From Oceanicella sp. SM1341 (lineage in GTDB: Bacteria; Pseudomonadota; Alphaproteobacteria; Rhodobacterales; Rhodobacteraceae): 64,000 bases of DNA. The notes beneath the pieces are model-generated. The model saw nothing but the letters and a program-made list of their open reading frames with translations. It did no database searches and was not told the origin of the DNA. The translations under genes and the position numbers were made by a program. Shown here one piece after another: positions 59,943 to 64,000 of this stretch (positions within the stretch are counted from its first letter, which is position 1; the number at the start of each line of letters is the position of its first letter). The stretch spans positions 124,001 to 188,000 of the forward strand of contig NZ_QRGC01000001.1 of NCBI RefSeq assembly GCF_003448965.1, in the 5' to 3' direction.

Positions 59943-60611
59943 TCAGCGCAGGTTCATCCGCAGTGCGGCGGCGGCGGCGAAGGGCCCGAGCGCGAGCGTG
60001 CCGAGGCTGACCGCGCCGAGCAGCAGGAAGGCGGTGGCCGGGCTCTGCCCCCGGGCCGCAAGGTCGACCGCACGGGCCCCGAAGATCAGCGTGGGGATGT
60101 AGAGCGGCAGCACGAGCAGCGAGAGCAGCAGCCCGCCACGGCGCAGCCCCACGGTGAGCGCGGCCCCGGTGGCGCCGATGAAGCTCAGCGCCGGGGTGCC
60201 GGCGGCAAGGGCCGCGACCAGCCAGGGCATCGCGGCGCCGGGCAGCGCGAGGGTGACCGCCAGCACCGGCGCCACCACCAGCAGCGGCAGCCCGGTGGTG
60301 AGCCAGTGCGCCAGCGCCTTCACCGCCACCACCGCCTCGAGCGGCAGGGGGGCGAGGGCGAGGATGTCGAGCGTGCCGTCCTCGTGGTCGGCCTGGAACA
60401 GCCGGTCGAGCGAGAGCAGGCAGGCGAGCAGGGCGGCAACCCAGATCACCCCCGGCGCGATGCGCGCGAGCAGCCCGCTCTCCGGCCCGATCCCGAGTGG
60501 CATCAGCAGGATGGTGACGAGGAAGAAGGACACGCCCAGCCCCGCGCCGCCGCCCGAGCGCAGGGCCAGCAGCAGCTCGCGCCGCAGGAGGGCCGCCATG
60601 GCGCGGATCAC
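59943..60611 (-). CDS. ccmB: haem exporter ABC permease CcmB
   Basis: Six-helix permease of the CcmAB ABC complex; 222 residues. Seen: LLRRELLLALRSGGGAGLGV, SFFLVTILLMPLGIGPESGL, LDRLFQADHEDGTLDILALA, LPLEAVVAVKALAHWLTTGL and LVLPLYIPTLIFGARAVDLA. The start is the GTG at 60611 that overlaps the ccmA stop (GTGA); ATG 60599 is a possible alternative four codons later. Confidence 0.94.
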   Translation of the reverse strand: MIRAMAALLRRELLLALRSGGGAGLGVSFFLVTILLMPLGIGPESGLLARIAPGVIWVAALLACLLSLDRLFQADHEDGTLDILALAPLPLEAVVAVKALAHWLTTGLPLLVVAPVLAVTLALPGAAMPWLVAALAAGTPALSFIGATGAALTVGLRRGGLLLSLLVLPLYIPTLIFGARAVDLAARGQSPATAFLLLGAVSLGTLALGPFAAAAALRMNLR

Positions 60612-61273
60612 GAGCCGGCACCCCAGCCGTCATCGAGGAACGGATCGGCCGAGTCGCGCACGGCCGCTGCCACCGGCTCCAGCCGCAGCTCCCTCGCATC
60701 GGGCAGGCCGAGGTCTATATGTGTGGCCAGAAGCGCCATGCCGCCGCCCGCGCAATGCGCCCGCACCAGGGCTGCGAATTCCGCCACCGTGTCGGTGTCG
60801 AGCGAGACGGTGGGCTCGTCGAGCAGCCAGAGCGGGCGCTCCGCCAGCACGAGGCGGGCAAGGCCCAGGCGCCGCTTCTGCCCGGCCGAGCAGGCGCCGG
60901 CCGGCCGGTCGGCCAGGGCCGCGAGCCCGAAGAGGGCGAGGGCGCGCTCCGGCCCCGGGGAGCCGAAGAGCCGGGCCTGGAAGGCGAGGTTCTCCGCCAC
61001 GGTGAGCTGCGGTTTCACCGCGTCGAGATGCCCGGCATAGGCGAGATGCTCCTGCACCTCCTCCGGCGCGCGGGCGAGATCGGCGCCCATCAGCCGCGCG
61101 GTGCCGCCGGCGATGGGCAGCAGCCCGGCGAGCGCGCGCAGCAGGGTGGACTTGCCCGCGCCGTTGGGCCCGCGCAGCAGCACCGCCTCGCCGGGGGAGA
61201 GGGAAAACCCGAGCCCGGAGACGACCATGCGGCCGCCGCGGGCCACGCTCAGATCGTGCACGACAAGGCTCAT
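60608..61273 (-). CDS. ccmA: haem exporter ATP-binding protein CcmA
   Basis: ABC ATPase of the CcmABCD complex; 221 residues. Walker [21 protein letters not shown], signature [20 protein letters not shown], Walker [14 protein letters not shown] and the H-loop [10 protein letters not shown] are all present. It is the first gene of the ccm operon. The ATG at 61273 faces acnA across a 242-bp divergent gap, where promoters for both should lie. ccmE, ccmF and ccmH are not adjacent. Confidence 0.95.
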   Translation of the reverse strand: MSLVVHDLSVARGGRMVVSGLGFSLSPGEAVLLRGPNGAGKSTLLRALAGLLPIAGGTARLMGADLARAPEEVQEHLAYAGHLDAVKPQLTVAENLAFQARLFGSPGPERALALFGLAALADRPAGACSAGQKRRLGLARLVLAERPLWLLDEPTVSLDTDTVAEFAALVRAHCAGGGMALLATHIDLGLPDARELRLEPVAAAVRDSADPFLDDGWGAGS

Positions 61274-61515
61274 CCGCTTCCTCTAGCGCGAAGCGGATGG
61301 CTGCGAAAGTGCCAAACCGGGCCCGCCCCGGCGCCGCGGTGAACGCAAGGTTTCGCAAACCCGCTGCATTCACGCGAAAAAATGTGCCGGAGGGGCAGTG
61401 TATACCATTGCACACACTTGAATTGCGCCCAGATATGAGCCATGAGGTGCACAGCGAGACCCCAGCCCGCCCCGCCGCGCCAGCGCTTGGCGGGTCTCAG
61501 CCAGACGGAGGCCAC
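61274..61515. promoter_or_regulatory. ccmA / acnA divergent promoter region
   Basis: 242-bp gap. The right half (61370-61440) is AT-richer. It contains TTGCAC and AGATAT 17 bp apart (about 61414-61442), a weak promoter candidate for acnA. GTGTATACCATTGCACAC there is a loose inverted repeat. No firm assignment. Confidence 0.35.

Positions 61516-64000
<2,485 letters not shown>

Overview
The window is high-GC (about 70% by eye) chromosomal DNA from an alphaproteobacterium, most likely Rhodobacterales. The evidence is the set of family-typical neighbourhoods: glyQ / small membrane protein / glyS, serC-serA-purA-DUF2842, rpiA-gor-hflK-hflC-degP, ccmA-B-C-D-G, DUF2849 / sulfite reductase / cysH / DUF934, plus a SAM-II riboswitch. 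Almost everything is core metabolism. I see no prophage, intact insertion sequence, CRISPR array, rRNA or tRNA.

Layout. 0-16.8 kb: acyl-CoA dehydrogenase (cut by the left edge), Nudix hydrolase, PiT phosphate transporter, SAM-II riboswitch with terminator and metZ, folE, a TrkH-type potassium transporter, glyQ-DUF6446-glyS, a divergent PPDK-family enzyme overlapping a MeaB-type GTPase, and a cell-wall hydrolase. 17-21 kb: urease structural genes in a split arrangement, ureA / 40-codon ORF / ureB on the minus strand, then a plus-strand diheme cytochrome c, then ureC on the minus strand. No urease accessory genes are in the window. 21-34.5 kb: an extended FolB-type protein, a five-copy 14-bp tandem repeat, a SulP transporter, a thioredoxin-like protein with a phosphoglycolate-phosphatase-like protein, an unknown protein, the sulfite-reduction operon, folP-glmM, and a MocR regulator with an EamA exporter. 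34.5-48.6 kb: DUF1127 protein, serC with a structured leader, serA, purA, DUF2842, thiamine diphosphokinase, L-serine dehydratase, rpiA, gor, hflKC, a DegP-type protease and a [2Fe-2S] ferredoxin. 48.6-64 kb: a 0.7-kb gene-free stretch, purD, xseA, a YyaL-like protein flanked by two paralogous small secreted proteins, ftsY, an EamA transporter, ispZ, ccmGDCBA, and acnA (cut by the right edge).

How the genes connect. Sulfur and methionine: sulfate or another anion may enter through SulP, CysH and the siroheme reductase produce sulfide, and MetZ uses sulfide to make homocysteine under likely SAM control. Serine: serC and serA make it and sdaA breaks it down. Folate: folE, a FolB-type gene and folP lie at three separate places. 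Membrane and envelope: HflKC and DegP form a quality-control block, and CcmA-D and CcmG mature c-type cytochromes such as the diheme protein at 19 kb.

The items most worth a second look are the split urease locus with its small ORF and internal terminator, the PPDK homologue with a degenerate ATP-grasp half, the YyaL-like gene between two paralogous secreted proteins, the 14-bp tandem repeat before sulP, and the RNA-like gap at 48.7-49.3 kb. I did not find a clear-cut new defence or mobile system.
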